Origin: Chryseobacterium gambrini | GTDB taxonomy: Bacteria > Bacteroidota > Bacteroidia > Flavobacteriales > Weeksellaceae | Direction: 5' to 3' | NCBI RefSeq assembly: GCF_900156825.1 | Contig: NZ_FTOV01000017.1 | Coordinates: 1 to 64,000, forward strand | Length of the DNA stretch: 64,000 nt | Shown: piece after piece, positions 1-8,752 of the stretch | How the letters are laid out: each line of letters starts with the position of its first letter | Position numbering within the stretch: position 1 is the first letter of the stretch | Notes under the pieces: generated by a model | The model's input: the letters and a program-made list of their open reading frames with translations, nothing else | Database searches by the model: none | What the model was told of the DNA's origin: nothing | Translations under genes and position numbers: made by a program

Positions 1-21
1 CGCTTCCCCGTTTAGGGACTG

Positions 22-51
22 CAAAGATACAAATCTTTTTATTCTGAGCAA
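22..51 (-). promoter_or_regulatory. Bacteroidota-type promoter reading out of the left edge
   Basis: On the minus strand, TATCTTTG (29 to 22) is an exact TAnnTTTG -7 box, and a TTG lies 19 nt upstream (51 to 49). It would drive a minus-strand gene outside the window. The downstream gene is not visible. Confidence 0.6.
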
Positions 52-213
52 GTTTTATTTTAAGTTTTTTCTAAATTAATTTAAAATAAAATATCCCCGA
101 TCCGTATCCTTTTAATACCTCCTAAAAAGTATTATCCAGGCGTTTTATTAAAGTATATCGCTTATCTAAAAGCTCGTCTCCGCTTACTGAGTCTCTTTCG
201 TTTTTCAGTGCCG

Positions 214-245
214 CAAAGATAGAAACTTTAAACATTACAAAACAA
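214..245 (-). promoter_or_regulatory. Second minus-strand promoter upstream of the left-edge gene
   Basis: TATCTTTG on the minus strand (221 to 214) with TTG at 245 to 243 (21-nt spacer). It lies about 190 nt upstream of the promoter at 22-51, so the off-window gene may have tandem promoters, or the 190-nt stretch may be a leader RNA. Apart from this and the terminator at 485-514 I see no gene in 1-546. Confidence 0.5.
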
Positions 246-484
246 GTTTTGTTAACTTTAATTTCATCTTGCATTCATATTTGGACATAAAACGCTGAGC
301 TGATGAGAGAATAATTTTATACTTTTTAAACTAATGTTTAAAATTTTAACCTAAGGCATTCTCATAAAGTGTAAAATAGAGAAAAATACGTATTATATAG
401 ATACATCTTACATCAGACTGCGTTTAGCTATGCTTAAAATTTATAGATGATAGTGACTCGATCCTTTTATATATAATAGTAATA

Positions 485-514
485 ATAAAAAATCCCGAGA
501 AAGTTTCCCGGGAT
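485..514 (-). terminator. Terminator of the MacAB-like operon
   Basis: ATCCCG (492-497) pairs with CGGGAT (509-514). On the minus strand the hairpin is followed by a T-run. It lies 33 nt beyond the stop of the adaptor gene, closing the minus-strand exporter operon. Confidence 0.8.
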
Positions 515-546
515 GTACAGTTTAAAAAATTTATAGTGTCAGTTTA

Positions 547-1743
547 CTATTTTTTTGCTTTTTCTTTTAGTTCTTCTTTGTCTTTATCGGAAGGATTCCA
601 AACTTTTACGTCTGCATTTTTATCAATTCCGGATAATATCTGAACATTGATTCCATCACTTGCTCCCAACTTCACATACGCTTTCTTGAATTTACCGTCT
701 TTCTGCTTCACTTCCACGAAAGGAAGATCTTTTCCATTTTTCTTTTCGTACTGTACTAAAGATTCATCCAAAAGCAAAGCGTTTTTCTGAGAGTTCAGAA
801 CAATTTCTCCGTTGGCAGAAAACCCAGCTCGGATGTATTCGTTATTGGGATTAAAAACATCTCCTTCAACAGGAAATTTAATTGTACCACTGTTATCTTT
901 TCCTTTAGGTGCAATCATGGTTAATCTTCCCGGAAATGTTTTGTTCTGAAGTGCACCGATCACGATATTCATATCCATCCCCTGCTTTAATTTTCCAGCC
1001 TGAGCTTCATCGATTTCTCCCTGAAAGATCAAAGAGTTCAGATCTGCAATGGAACAGATGGTTGTTCCGGCGTTGAATGAGTTGGCTTCGATAACCTGGC
1101 TTCCCATTTTCACGGGTACTTCAAGAACGGTTCCTGAAGCTTTTGAACGGATCTGGGTTGTTGCCAAACCTTGTAATTCTGGGGTAGATCCTGTTTTTGC
1201 GATCTGCAAAGCTTTCTGAGCGGTCACTAATTGCTGTTGTGCGTTTCTCAAAGCCTGTTGTGTAGAATACAACTGCTGCTGTGCATTCAGAAATTCCTGT
1301 TTGGAAGCAACTCCCTGCTTGTAAAGTCTTTCCTGCATTTCGAACTGTTTGCGCATATTATCTACATTCAGTTTTGCATTGCTGATCTGAAGCTGCTGAT
1401 TATTAACATTTTGCTGCGCATTATTTACCTCAGAAAGATTCGGAACGATTCTTACGGTTGCAATTAACTGCCCCACTTCCACTTTATCTCCTTCGTCTAC
1501 CAAAATTTTATCTATAATTCCGGCAATATTCGGCTTGATTTCGATTTCTTCTTTGGGAACGATTTTTCCTGTTGCCATCACTTTATCCTCCATATTCTGA
1601 ACAGACGGTTTTCTGGTAAGGAAAGCCTCACTCTCTTTAGAATTGGACTTTACAAGATACCCGATCCCCGAGAACAGCGCCACTGCAAACAAAAGCCCCA
1701 AAATGATATAAATGGCTTTTTTCCAAGTGAATTTCTTTTTCAT
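547..1743 (-). CDS. Periplasmic adaptor (HlyD/MacA-like) of an ABC exporter
   Basis: 398 aa membrane-fusion protein. It links an inner-membrane ABC transporter to an outer-membrane factor. An N-terminal membrane anchor (about residues 10-30) is followed by the first half of a lipoyl/barrel-sandwich domain (IIDKILVDEGDKVEVGQ, about 74-90), a long Gln-rich coiled coil (about 105-190), the second lipoyl half (SGTVLEVPVKMGSQV, about 203-217) and beta-barrel regions. Last gene of a four-gene minus-strand operon (ATPase, permease, permease, adaptor), 28 nt after the second permease. This composition matches MacAB-type exporters of macrolides, peptides or lipoproteins. Substrate cannot be read from the sequence. 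Annotators often use macA, but the family is broad so I leave the symbol empty. Confidence 0.9.
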   Translation of the reverse strand: MKKKFTWKKAIYIILGLLFAVALFSGIGYLVKSNSKESEAFLTRKPSVQNMEDKVMATGKIVPKEEIEIKPNIAGIIDKILVDEGDKVEVGQLIATVRIVPNLSEVNNAQQNVNNQQLQISNAKLNVDNMRKQFEMQERLYKQGVASKQEFLNAQQQLYSTQQALRNAQQQLVTAQKALQIAKTGSTPELQGLATTQIRSKASGTVLEVPVKMGSQVIEANSFNAGTTICSIADLNSLIFQGEIDEAQAGKLKQGMDMNIVIGALQNKTFPGRLTMIAPKGKDNSGTIKFPVEGDVFNPNNEYIRAGFSANGEIVLNSQKNALLLDESLVQYEKKNGKDLPFVEVKQKDGKFKKAYVKLGASDGINVQILSGIDKNADVKVWNPSDKDKEELKEKAKK

Positions 1744-1771
1744 ATATAGTTTATTTTTTATTTAAATTATT

Positions 1772-3043
1772 TTATTCAGTTCTTAAAGCTTCAATTGGTC
1801 TGATTTTAACGGCTCTCTGCGCGGGAATCATTCCGATAATTAATCCTAAAACCACCATCACTGCCATCGCAGCAAATACGTTTCCGTAGTTAACTGTAGG
1901 ATTGTAGAACGGGAAGGAATCCTGTCCTTTTGTGGCAATATCGAGAATCATCAGAACAAAAATCCCGAAAATAAAGCCGAGCAATCCGGAAGAGAGTGTA
2001 ATGACCACGCTTTCCAGAAGAATCTGGTTTCTTACTTCTGAAGGTTTTGCTCCTAAAGCTCTTCGGATCCCGATTTCTTTGGTTCTTTCTTTTACCGTAA
2101 TTAAAAGAATGTTGGAAATTGCAATAACTCCGGCAAGAATGGTTAAAGTTCCCACAATAATGGTTAACAACTGCATTCCGGATAAGAAACCTGTCAGTTT
2201 TTTAAATTCTTTGCCTAAATTAAAACTTCCGAAGGCATTGGTGTCGTCCGGCGAAACTTTATTTTTGGCTTTCAGCTCTAATTTTACTTTTTCTTCTACA
2301 GAGTTTACATCTACATTCGGTTTGCTTACAATCGCGAACATATCGATGTTATCTGCTGCATTGTACATTTTTGTGTAGGTGGATAACGGTATGAAAACCG
2401 AACGGTCATTTTCAAAACCTCCGTTTTTCTTGATTCTGAATACTCCGATCACATTGAAGAAAATACCTTTTATATTAATGGATTTTCCTAAAGGATTTTC
2501 GTTCTTTTTGGAATCGAAAAAGTTCTTGTAAATTTCTTCTCCGATAACGGCCACATTTTTATTTCCGGAAACATCGGCGTCGTTGAGATACCTTCCGAAA
2601 ATCAGTTTCTTTTCTGAAATTTTATTTCCTACCGGATAATCTCCCGTTAAAGAATAGGTTCCGCTTTTTCCGTTTCTGGACATTAATTCTCCGGGTGTTC
2701 CGGTAAAGCTTCCTCTTGAGTTCTGGGGCGATATATAATCAATATCAGTGATTTTTCTTTTTAAAATATCGATATCCGAAAGTTTAAGATGCATCTGTCT
2801 TCCTTTCGGGAAACCGTCATAAGGAATGGAGGTATTCTGCGCCCAAAGGAAAATAGAATTGGTGGCAAAACCTGAAAACAGCTTATCGAAACCATTTTCC
2901 ATCCCTTTTGCAGCACCCAGCAAACTTACATACAAAAACATACCCCAACCTACTCCAATCATGGTAAGGAAGGTACGAAGCTTATTATTTCTCAAGGAAT
3001 AATAAATTTCCTGCCAAGTATCTTTTTTAAATATAATGTTCAT
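1772..3043 (-). CDS. MacB/FtsX-type ABC transporter permease
   Basis: 423 aa. N-terminal cytoplasmic helix and first membrane span (about 18-45), a large extracytoplasmic MacB periplasmic-core domain (about 50-285), then three membrane spans of the FtsX domain with the typical coupling segment VKERTKEIGIRRALGAKP between them. The end IRPIEALRTE is characteristic of the family. This type of permease has four membrane spans and moves substrates by periplasmic mechanotransmission rather than a classical channel. It is a paralogue of the neighbouring permease at 3130-4359, so the complex may be a heterodimer. Start chosen at the first Met before the amphipathic N-terminus. Confidence 0.92.
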   Translation of the reverse strand: MNIIFKKDTWQEIYYSLRNNKLRTFLTMIGVGWGMFLYVSLLGAAKGMENGFDKLFSGFATNSIFLWAQNTSIPYDGFPKGRQMHLKLSDIDILKRKITDIDYISPQNSRGSFTGTPGELMSRNGKSGTYSLTGDYPVGNKISEKKLIFGRYLNDADVSGNKNVAVIGEEIYKNFFDSKKNENPLGKSINIKGIFFNVIGVFRIKKNGGFENDRSVFIPLSTYTKMYNAADNIDMFAIVSKPNVDVNSVEEKVKLELKAKNKVSPDDTNAFGSFNLGKEFKKLTGFLSGMQLLTIIVGTLTILAGVIAISNILLITVKERTKEIGIRRALGAKPSEVRNQILLESVVITLSSGLLGFIFGIFVLMILDIATKGQDSFPFYNPTVNYGNVFAAMAVMVVLGLIIGMIPAQRAVKIRPIEALRTE

Positions 3044-3129
3044 TTCTTAATGTCAATTTCTTTTAATAATGTCAATAGCTAAATTCACTTGCTAAACAAA
3101 ATTCACCATTCACCATTCACTTTTTTTCA
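3044..3129. repeat. Intergenic gap with ATTCACC heptamers
   Basis: ATTCACC is repeated at 3101-3107 and 3108-3114 and continues as ATTCAC to 3120, inside the gap between two genes of the same operon. It is closely related in unit length and sequence to the ATTCATC array at 42073-42163. No gene seen here. Confidence 0.6.
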
Positions 3130-4359
3130 TCATTCCGTTCTCAATGCTTCAATAGGCTTAATTTTTGAGGCTCTGTACGCGGGAACAAATCCTGCAATCA
3201 GTCCTGAAAACACCAGTGCAATGAATGCGGCTATGATGTGTCCCCACCCTACACTTGGATTTTTGATGAAGTACGCTTCCAGATTATCTCCTATTAAATA
3301 TAAAGCCAGAACGCCGAGTCCCACTCCTATCAATCCTGAAATTACGGTAATCACCACACTTTCCTGAACGATAAGCGCAACAATACTTTTTGGTTTCGCA
3401 CCAATTGCTTTACGGACTCCGATCTCTTTGGTTCTTTCTTTTACGATGTACACCATGATGTTACTAATCCCGATAATTCCTGCCGCCAAAGTTCCCAATC
3501 CGATGAAACCGACAATTCCTGTAAGTACAGCCATGAAAGCGAAAGTGTCGTTCATATTCTGAGCGTTGTTCCAGACTCTGATTCCGTTTTCGTCATCGGG
3601 AGCTACATTTTTTCGAGCTTTTAATCGTGATTTTAATTCATCACCATATTTAATTGCCTGTTCCGGTGTTAATTTGTCGTTATATGCAATATAATTGATG
3701 CTTACAGTATCCGAACCTTTCTTCATTTGCTGCAAAGTGGTGATCGGTACGGTAATATGTCTTTCGTCCCAGTCTCCGCCGTCGTCCGAGAATACTCCGA
3801 CTACTTTAAATATGGTTCCGTTGATGTCCAATTCTTTTCCTACCGGATTTCCGTTTTTTATAAGGTCGCGCTGAACCATTCTTCCGATTACGGCAACATT
3901 CTGTTTTCTTTCGAGATCTGTCGGAGTGAGATAGCGACCTTCCAGCATTTTTCTGTTCTCGATGATCTGCTCTTCGGGTTTTGCCCCGTTAATCTGATAA
4001 TTTCCGCTTTCCTTGCCATATTTCACCAGTAAATTTGAGGTGTATCTCGGCGTAGAGCTTCCTACCTTTTCTTTATCAATATTCACCAGAAAATCATAAT
4101 CATCATTATTCATCGTAACGGTACGGTCGGATTGCAGACCGTTGTAAGCAATCGTCGTTTTTCCTGTTACAATAGAAATAAGGTTTTGGGCGTCTCTTGC
4201 AAAACCCTGCGTAAAAGCATTTTGAAGCCCTGTTCCGATTCCGAAAAGGACAATGAAAATAAATAATCCCAAAGCCACAGTAAAACCGGAAAGTACCGTT
4301 CGCAATACATTACTGCGAATAGAACTGAATATTTCCTGCCAACGATCTAGATCGAACAT
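3130..4359 (-). CDS. MacB/FtsX-type ABC transporter permease
   Basis: 409 aa, the second permease of the exporter. Same architecture as its neighbour: membrane span at about 20-45, periplasmic core domain to about 275, then FtsX spans around VKERTKEIGVRKAIGAKP, ending SKIKPIEALRTE. Downstream of the ATPase gene and upstream of the other permease, all on the minus strand. The two permeases share the fold and coupling motif but are clearly diverged, suggesting an old duplication and a heterodimeric transporter. Substrate unknown. Confidence 0.92.
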   Translation of the reverse strand: MFDLDRWQEIFSSIRSNVLRTVLSGFTVALGLFIFIVLFGIGTGLQNAFTQGFARDAQNLISIVTGKTTIAYNGLQSDRTVTMNNDDYDFLVNIDKEKVGSSTPRYTSNLLVKYGKESGNYQINGAKPEEQIIENRKMLEGRYLTPTDLERKQNVAVIGRMVQRDLIKNGNPVGKELDINGTIFKVVGVFSDDGGDWDERHITVPITTLQQMKKGSDTVSINYIAYNDKLTPEQAIKYGDELKSRLKARKNVAPDDENGIRVWNNAQNMNDTFAFMAVLTGIVGFIGLGTLAAGIIGISNIMVYIVKERTKEIGVRKAIGAKPKSIVALIVQESVVITVISGLIGVGLGVLALYLIGDNLEAYFIKNPSVGWGHIIAAFIALVFSGLIAGFVPAYRASKIKPIEALRTE

Positions 4360-4457
4360 ATTCTTAGGTTTGAAGCGGGAAGCGGGATGATTGAGATTCT
4401 CCTGCTTTTCCGCTGATTTATTCTATTAATTAAACTTCTTTCTTCCAGCCTCCTGCC
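4360..4457. repeat. Intergenic gap with degenerate AAGCGGG-type repeat
   Basis: GAAGCGGGAAGCGGGATG near 4373-4390 contains a direct duplication of AAGCGGG. It is followed by a pyrimidine-rich TCTTCCAGCCTCCTGCC stretch. Words of the same type recur at 23583-23660 and, in coding DNA, at 45101-45125. No gene. Confidence 0.45.
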
Positions 4458-5147
4458 TCACAGCACCAACTGTTTAATAAACTCATCACTTTCAATAATT
4501 CCGTCCCGGAGAACAACATTTCTTTTTGTCTGTGCCGCTACATCGGGTTCGTGGGTAACAACAATGATGGTTTTTCCTTCGCTGTTGATATCCTGAAGCA
4601 GCTTCATGATGTCATGCGTAGTTTTGGAATCCAGTGCTCCGGTCGGTTCATCGGCAAGAACCACTTTCGGATCGGTAATTAAAGCTCTTGCGATGGCAAC
4701 TCTCTGTTTCTGTCCTCCGGAAAGCTCGTTCGGTAAATGATTTGCCCACTGAGCAAGTCCTACTTTTTCCAGATATTCCATGGCTTTCTGATTTCGCTCT
4801 TTTCGCGGAACATTCTGATAATACAACGGAAGCGCGACATTATCCAAAGCGGTTTTGTAGCCGATAAGATTGAAAGACTGAAAAATAAATCCCAGAAACT
4901 TACTTCTGTACTCGGCAGCTTTTACTTCAGACAGATGTTCAATAGGAACTCCGTCCAGCTCATACGTTCCGGAATCTTTTTCATCGAGAATACCAATAAT
5001 ATTAAGAAGTGTGGATTTCCCTGAACCCGAACTTCCCATGATGGATACAAATTCGCCTTCGGAAATCGTAAGATTAATTCCCTTGAGAACGTGCAGCTTA
5101 CTTTTTCCGGTATCGTATGATTTATGTAAATCCTGAATTACTAACAT
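4458..5147 (-). CDS. MacB/LolD-type ABC transporter ATP-binding protein
   Basis: 229 aa soluble ATPase that powers the exporter. Walker A GSSGSGKS at residues 38-45, Q-loop FQSFNL, signature LSGGQKQRV, Walker B VVLADEPTGAL with catalytic Glu, and the switch His in VVTHEP. I prefer the ATG at 5147 (MLVIQDLHKSY); an in-frame ATG at 5174 would add nine residues not usual in the family. First gene of the four-gene exporter operon. The separate ATPase means the system resembles LolCDE/YknYZ-type transporters more than fused E. coli MacB. Confidence 0.93.
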   Translation of the reverse strand: MLVIQDLHKSYDTGKSKLHVLKGINLTISEGEFVSIMGSSGSGKSTLLNIIGILDEKDSGTYELDGVPIEHLSEVKAAEYRSKFLGFIFQSFNLIGYKTALDNVALPLYYQNVPRKERNQKAMEYLEKVGLAQWANHLPNELSGGQKQRVAIARALITDPKVVLADEPTGALDSKTTHDIMKLLQDINSEGKTIIVVTHEPDVAAQTKRNVVLRDGIIESDEFIKQLVL

Positions 5148-5576
5148 TAAGCGGTGTATGTTTTTTATACCCAATAAGTAGACAGAATTTTTAATTTGTT
5201 ACGAATATTGAAAAAATCTTTATTTAATTAATTGTTTAACAGATAAACTCTTTATTCAAAGCACTTTTTATTTTTTTGTTTAATTAAATTCTGCCTATAA
5301 TCACGTTTTTGTTAACATAATACTTTGTAAGTCAATATTTAAGGGGCTTTCATGTAAATGTGGAAAACTTTTAAGGCTAAAACTCAACGAATTAGTGTTT
5401 CGCCCTTTTTATTACAGTTCTTTTTTTCGAACTTTGTACTTGCACAGATCAAAAAATAAATCGCTTCCATGGTTAATAACTTTCACACATAAGTTACACC
5501 AAATCAGAATATTGATTATTTTTTGAACGTTATCCACATTGATCTATTTATTTTAATTTTTTAAGACATTTTTAAT
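5148..5576. promoter_or_regulatory. Divergent control region exporter / nrdB, with a DnaA box
   Basis: About 430 nt without a gene. TTATCCACA at 5532-5540 is a perfect DnaA 9-mer, 37 nt before nrdB. TGTGGAAAA at 5359-5367 is one base from the complementary form. No exact TAnnTTTG box was found for nrdB. The AT-rich rest has no convincing structure. DnaA control of nrd genes is established in E. coli; here it is only a suggestion. Confidence 0.45.
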
Positions 5577-6551
5577 ATGGGAATTTTTGATAAAAGAGTA
5601 AGTTACAAGCCATTTGAATACCCTGAGGTTCTTCAATTTGTAGAGGCAATCAACAAATCGTTCTGGGTACATTCCGAAGTGGACTTTACTGCAGATGTTC
5701 AGGATTTTCATTCGCAGTTGGAGCCGCACGAAAAACACGCTGTAAAAAATGCACTTTTAGCCATTGCACAGATTGAGGTGTCTGTAAAGACATTCTGGGG
5801 AAATCTGTACACTCATCTTCCAAAGCCTGAGCTGAATGGTTTGGGAGCGACTTTTGCAGAATGCGAATTCCGTCACTCGGAAGCATATTCCCGATTATTG
5901 GAAGTTTTGGGATATAACGATGAGTTCCTTAACGTAGTTGAAATTCCTGCCGTAAAGAGCAGAATTGAATTTTTAGGAAATGCCTTAAGACACGCGAATT
6001 CTGCAACACCGAAAGAATATGTTTCTGCATTATTACTTTTCAGTATTCTGGTAGAAAACGTTTCTCTTTTCTCACAATTTGCCATTATTCTTTCTTTCAC
6101 AAGATTTAAAGGGTTTATGAAAAATGTTTCCAACATCATCGCATGGACTTCCGTAGATGAGCAGATTCACGCCAACGCAGGAATTTTCCTAATCAACAAA
6201 ATCAGAGAAGAACAGCCAGATCTTTTAACAGACAGCGATATCGAAGATATTTATACTTTGGTTGATGAATCTATCGAAAGAGAAGGAGATATTTTAAGCT
6301 GGATCTTTGAACTGGGTGAAATCGACAACGTTTCTAAAGAAGATCTTTTAAACTTCATGAAATACCGCGTAGACGACAGTTTAAAGAAGATCAACATGAA
6401 AACAAGATACAACGTAACTCCGGAACAGTACAGACCGATGGTTTGGTTCGAAGAGGAAGTTTTCGCCAATTCTATGGATGATTTCTTTGCGAAAAGACCG
6501 GTAGATTATACAAAGCATGATAAGAGTATTACTGCGAACGATTTGTTTTAA
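5577..6551 (+). CDS. nrdB: Ribonucleotide reductase small (beta) subunit, class Id type
   Basis: 324 aa radical-generating subunit, partner of NrdA. It makes the radical cofactor needed to reduce ribonucleoside diphosphates to deoxyribonucleotides. Di-metal ligands are visible as E67, E97, H100, E160, E195 and H198; Y104 sits next to the site, and K71 is the lysine I remember from the F. johnsoniae class Id enzyme. That enzyme uses a dimanganese cofactor activated by superoxide. No N-terminal ATP-cone is present, unlike the Leeuwenhoekiella type. nrdA follows 275 nt downstream on the same strand. Assignment to class Id rests on these residues and on the short NrdA, and should be confirmed phylogenetically. 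Confidence 0.95.
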   Translation: MGIFDKRVSYKPFEYPEVLQFVEAINKSFWVHSEVDFTADVQDFHSQLEPHEKHAVKNALLAIAQIEVSVKTFWGNLYTHLPKPELNGLGATFAECEFRHSEAYSRLLEVLGYNDEFLNVVEIPAVKSRIEFLGNALRHANSATPKEYVSALLLFSILVENVSLFSQFAIILSFTRFKGFMKNVSNIIAWTSVDEQIHANAGIFLINKIREEQPDLLTDSDIEDIYTLVDESIEREGDILSWIFELGEIDNVSKEDLLNFMKYRVDDSLKKINMKTRYNVTPEQYRPMVWFEEEVFANSMDDFFAKRPVDYTKHDKSITANDLF

Positions 6552-6569
6552 ATTTTAAGTTGATTAAAA

Positions 6570-6740
6570 GCGCGAGCGAAGCGAGCGTCGAAACAGATAG
6601 TATTAGCGGTGTCATGCTGAGCCTGTCGAAGCATCTAAAAATAATGATTCACTTAATAGTCTTAAATTCTAAACCAAAATCTTAATGGTTAAAATTTAAA
6701 ATAATTAAGAATAGAAGACGAAAATTCATGAAGAGATTGC
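6570..6740. repeat. Cluster of dispersed intergenic repeats between nrdB and nrdA
   Basis: Three repeat-like words lie together: GCGCGAGCGAAGCGAGCG near 6570, CATGCTGAGCCTGTCGAAGC at 6613-6632, and GAGATTGCTTCGTTCCTCGC near 6734. The 15-mer CTGAGCCTGTCGAAG (6617-6631) recurs exactly at 21305-21319 inside valS. I recognise the latter two words from intergenic DNA of many bacterial genomes (memory, not searched). No coding potential. Confidence 0.6.
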
Positions 6741-6777
6741 TTCGTTCCTCGCAATGACAAATAATTAAATAAAACAA

Positions 6778-6808
6778 AATTCCTGAGCCTTCAAACCGCT
6801 CGGGAATT
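6778..6808 (+). promoter_or_regulatory. Strong hairpin just before nrdA
   Basis: An 11-bp stem with one G-U pair (6778-6788 with 6798-6808) and a 9-nt loop ends 18 nt before the nrdA ATG. No T-run follows, so it is not a normal terminator. It could tune nrdA translation or mark an RNA processing site between nrdB and nrdA. Confidence 0.5.
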
Positions 6809-6826
6809 CGAAAATATACAACAACA

Positions 6827-8485
6827 ATGGAAGAACAAAACAACAACATATGGTGGCTCAATGAAGAGTCTGAGCAAATGCTGAACAGAGGCTATTTGCT
6901 GAAGGGTGAAACTGTAGACGGAGCCATCGACAGGATCACCACTGCTGCTGCCAAAAGATTATATAAGCCGGAACTTCAGCCTGCTTTCAAGGAAATGATC
7001 ACGAAAGGATGGATCAGTTTCTCATCGCCGGTTTGGGCAAACATGGGAACACAGAGAGGTCTTCCTATTTCGTGTTTCAATGTTCACATTCCGGACAGCA
7101 TTGAAGGAATTACCCATAAAATGGGCGAAGTCATCATGCAGACCAAAATCGGAGGCGGAACTTCGGGATACTTTGGTGAACTTCGTAACAGAGGAACTGC
7201 GGTTACCGACAACGGAAAATCTTCGGGAGCGGTTTCTTTCATGAAACTGTTTGATACGGCAATGGACGTTGTTTCTCAGGGTGGCGTAAGAAGAGGGGCT
7301 TTTGCAGCTTACTTAGACATCGACCACGGAGATATTGAAGAATTTTTATCCATCAAAGACATCGGAAGTCCGATCCAGAATTTATTCACGGGAGTTTGTG
7401 TTCCGGATTACTGGATGCAGGATATGATCGATGGCGATATGGAAAAGCGTAAAGTCTGGGCAAGAGTATTGGAAAGCCGCCAACAAAAAGGGCTTCCTTA
7501 CATTTTCTTTACGGATAACGTTAACAGAAATAAACCACAGGTTTACAAAGACTTAGGACTTACTGTAAATGCAAGTAACCTTTGTTCTGAAATCATGCTT
7601 CCTTCAACAAGAGAAGAGTCTTTCATCTGCTGTTTATCTTCCATGAACTTAGAATTGTATGATGAATGGAAAGATACAGATGCTGTGAAATTAGCAATCT
7701 ACTTCCTGGATGCTGTTTTATCTGAATTTATCGACAAAACGGAAGGAAACTATTATCTTCAGGGAGCAAGAAACTTCGCAATGCGTCACAGAGCGCTTGG
7801 TTTAGGAGTTTTAGGATATCATTCTTACCTTCAGAAAAACATGATTCCTTTTGAAAGTTTTGAGGCTACACAATTCAATGCAAGAGCGTTCAGAAGAATC
7901 AAAGAACAGGCGGAACAGGCTTCAAGAGAGCTTGCCAATATCTATGGAGAACCGGAATTGCTGAAAGGTTACGGATTGAGAAATACGACAACCATGGCTA
8001 TTGCTCCTACAACGTCAAGTTCAGCGATTTTAGGACAGACTTCTCCGGGAATCGAACCGTTTGCTTCGAATTATTATAAAGCAGGTCTTGCGAAAGGAAA
8101 CTTCATGCGTAAGAATAAATATCTTGCAAAATTACTGGAGGAAAAAGGGCTTGATAACGAAGAAACGTGGAGAACGATCATGTTGAATCACGGTTCGGTA
8201 CAACATTTGAAGGAGTTAACGGATGAAGAGAAAGCAGTGTTTAAAACATTCAAGGAAATCTCTCCGATGGAGATTATTTCTCAGGCAGCCCAAAGACAAC
8301 AATACATTGATCAGGCGCAGTCTCTGAATCTGCAGATCCCTTCTACAATGCCGGTAAAAGATGTGAACTATCTTTATATCGAAGCATGGAAAAAAGGCGT
8401 AAAAACCCTTTATTATCAAAGAAGTTCTTCTGTTTCTAAAGAAATGATGGTAAACTTTGTTACCTGCACGGCTTGTGAAGCATAA
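6827..8485 (+). CDS. nrdA: Ribonucleotide reductase large (alpha) subunit without ATP-cone
   Basis: 552 aa catalytic subunit, about 200 aa shorter than E. coli NrdA because it starts directly at the alpha/beta barrel and lacks the N-terminal ATP-cone. Visible active-site parts: the redox Cys in LPISCFN, the Asn-Cys-Glu triad in NASNLCSEI, the second redox Cys in FICCLSSMN, radical-transfer tyrosines in TLYYQRSSS, and the C-terminal thioredoxin-reactive pair CTACEA. Short NrdA plus the nrdB residues fit class Id (NrdAi/NrdBi). Without an ATP-cone the usual dATP overall-activity switch must be absent or different (inference). The terminator directly after the gene ends the unit. Confidence 0.95.
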   Translation: MEEQNNNIWWLNEESEQMLNRGYLLKGETVDGAIDRITTAAAKRLYKPELQPAFKEMITKGWISFSSPVWANMGTQRGLPISCFNVHIPDSIEGITHKMGEVIMQTKIGGGTSGYFGELRNRGTAVTDNGKSSGAVSFMKLFDTAMDVVSQGGVRRGAFAAYLDIDHGDIEEFLSIKDIGSPIQNLFTGVCVPDYWMQDMIDGDMEKRKVWARVLESRQQKGLPYIFFTDNVNRNKPQVYKDLGLTVNASNLCSEIMLPSTREESFICCLSSMNLELYDEWKDTDAVKLAIYFLDAVLSEFIDKTEGNYYLQGARNFAMRHRALGLGVLGYHSYLQKNMIPFESFEATQFNARAFRRIKEQAEQASRELANIYGEPELLKGYGLRNTTTMAIAPTTSSSAILGQTSPGIEPFASNYYKAGLAKGNFMRKNKYLAKLLEEKGLDNEETWRTIMLNHGSVQHLKELTDEEKAVFKTFKEISPMEIISQAAQRQQYIDQAQSLNLQIPSTMPVKDVNYLYIEAWKKGVKTLYYQRSSSVSKEMMVNFVTCTACEA

Positions 8486-8518
8486 GATTCTCAAATAATA
8501 AACATTACATATTCACCC

Positions 8519-8544
8519 GCACGCTTTTTTAAGCGTGCTTTTTT
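8519..8544 (+). terminator. Terminator of nrdA
   Basis: GCACGCTT (8519-8526) pairs with AAGCGTGC (8531-8538), followed by six T. Confidence 0.9.
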
Positions 8545-8682
8545 ATGTTAAGAAAAAATTAATATTGTATTAATTTCATAATCTGTTATAAAATATGCTG
8601 TATAATCTGCCATGAATAAAGGAAATATGTAAAGACTATTCTTTATTAGATAAATATTCCTGATTACAGCGTTGATTTTCAA

Positions 8683-8715
8683 TTGACAGTAAAATATATT
8701 TTTTTCATACATTTG
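8683..8715 (+). promoter_or_regulatory. Promoter of the tail-collar gene cluster
   Basis: TACATTTG (8708-8715) is an exact -7 box with TTG at 8683-8685 (22-nt spacer), 37 nt before the first gene. The three following paralogues are separated by 1 and 18 nt and probably share this promoter. Confidence 0.6.
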
Positions 8716-8752
8716 CAAAAAAATAACACAAAAATTATTTCAAACGAATGCT

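Noticed and set aside
5148-5576. Chromosomal origin
   Set aside because: One perfect and one imperfect DnaA box with no dnaA, dnaN or box cluster is not enough.
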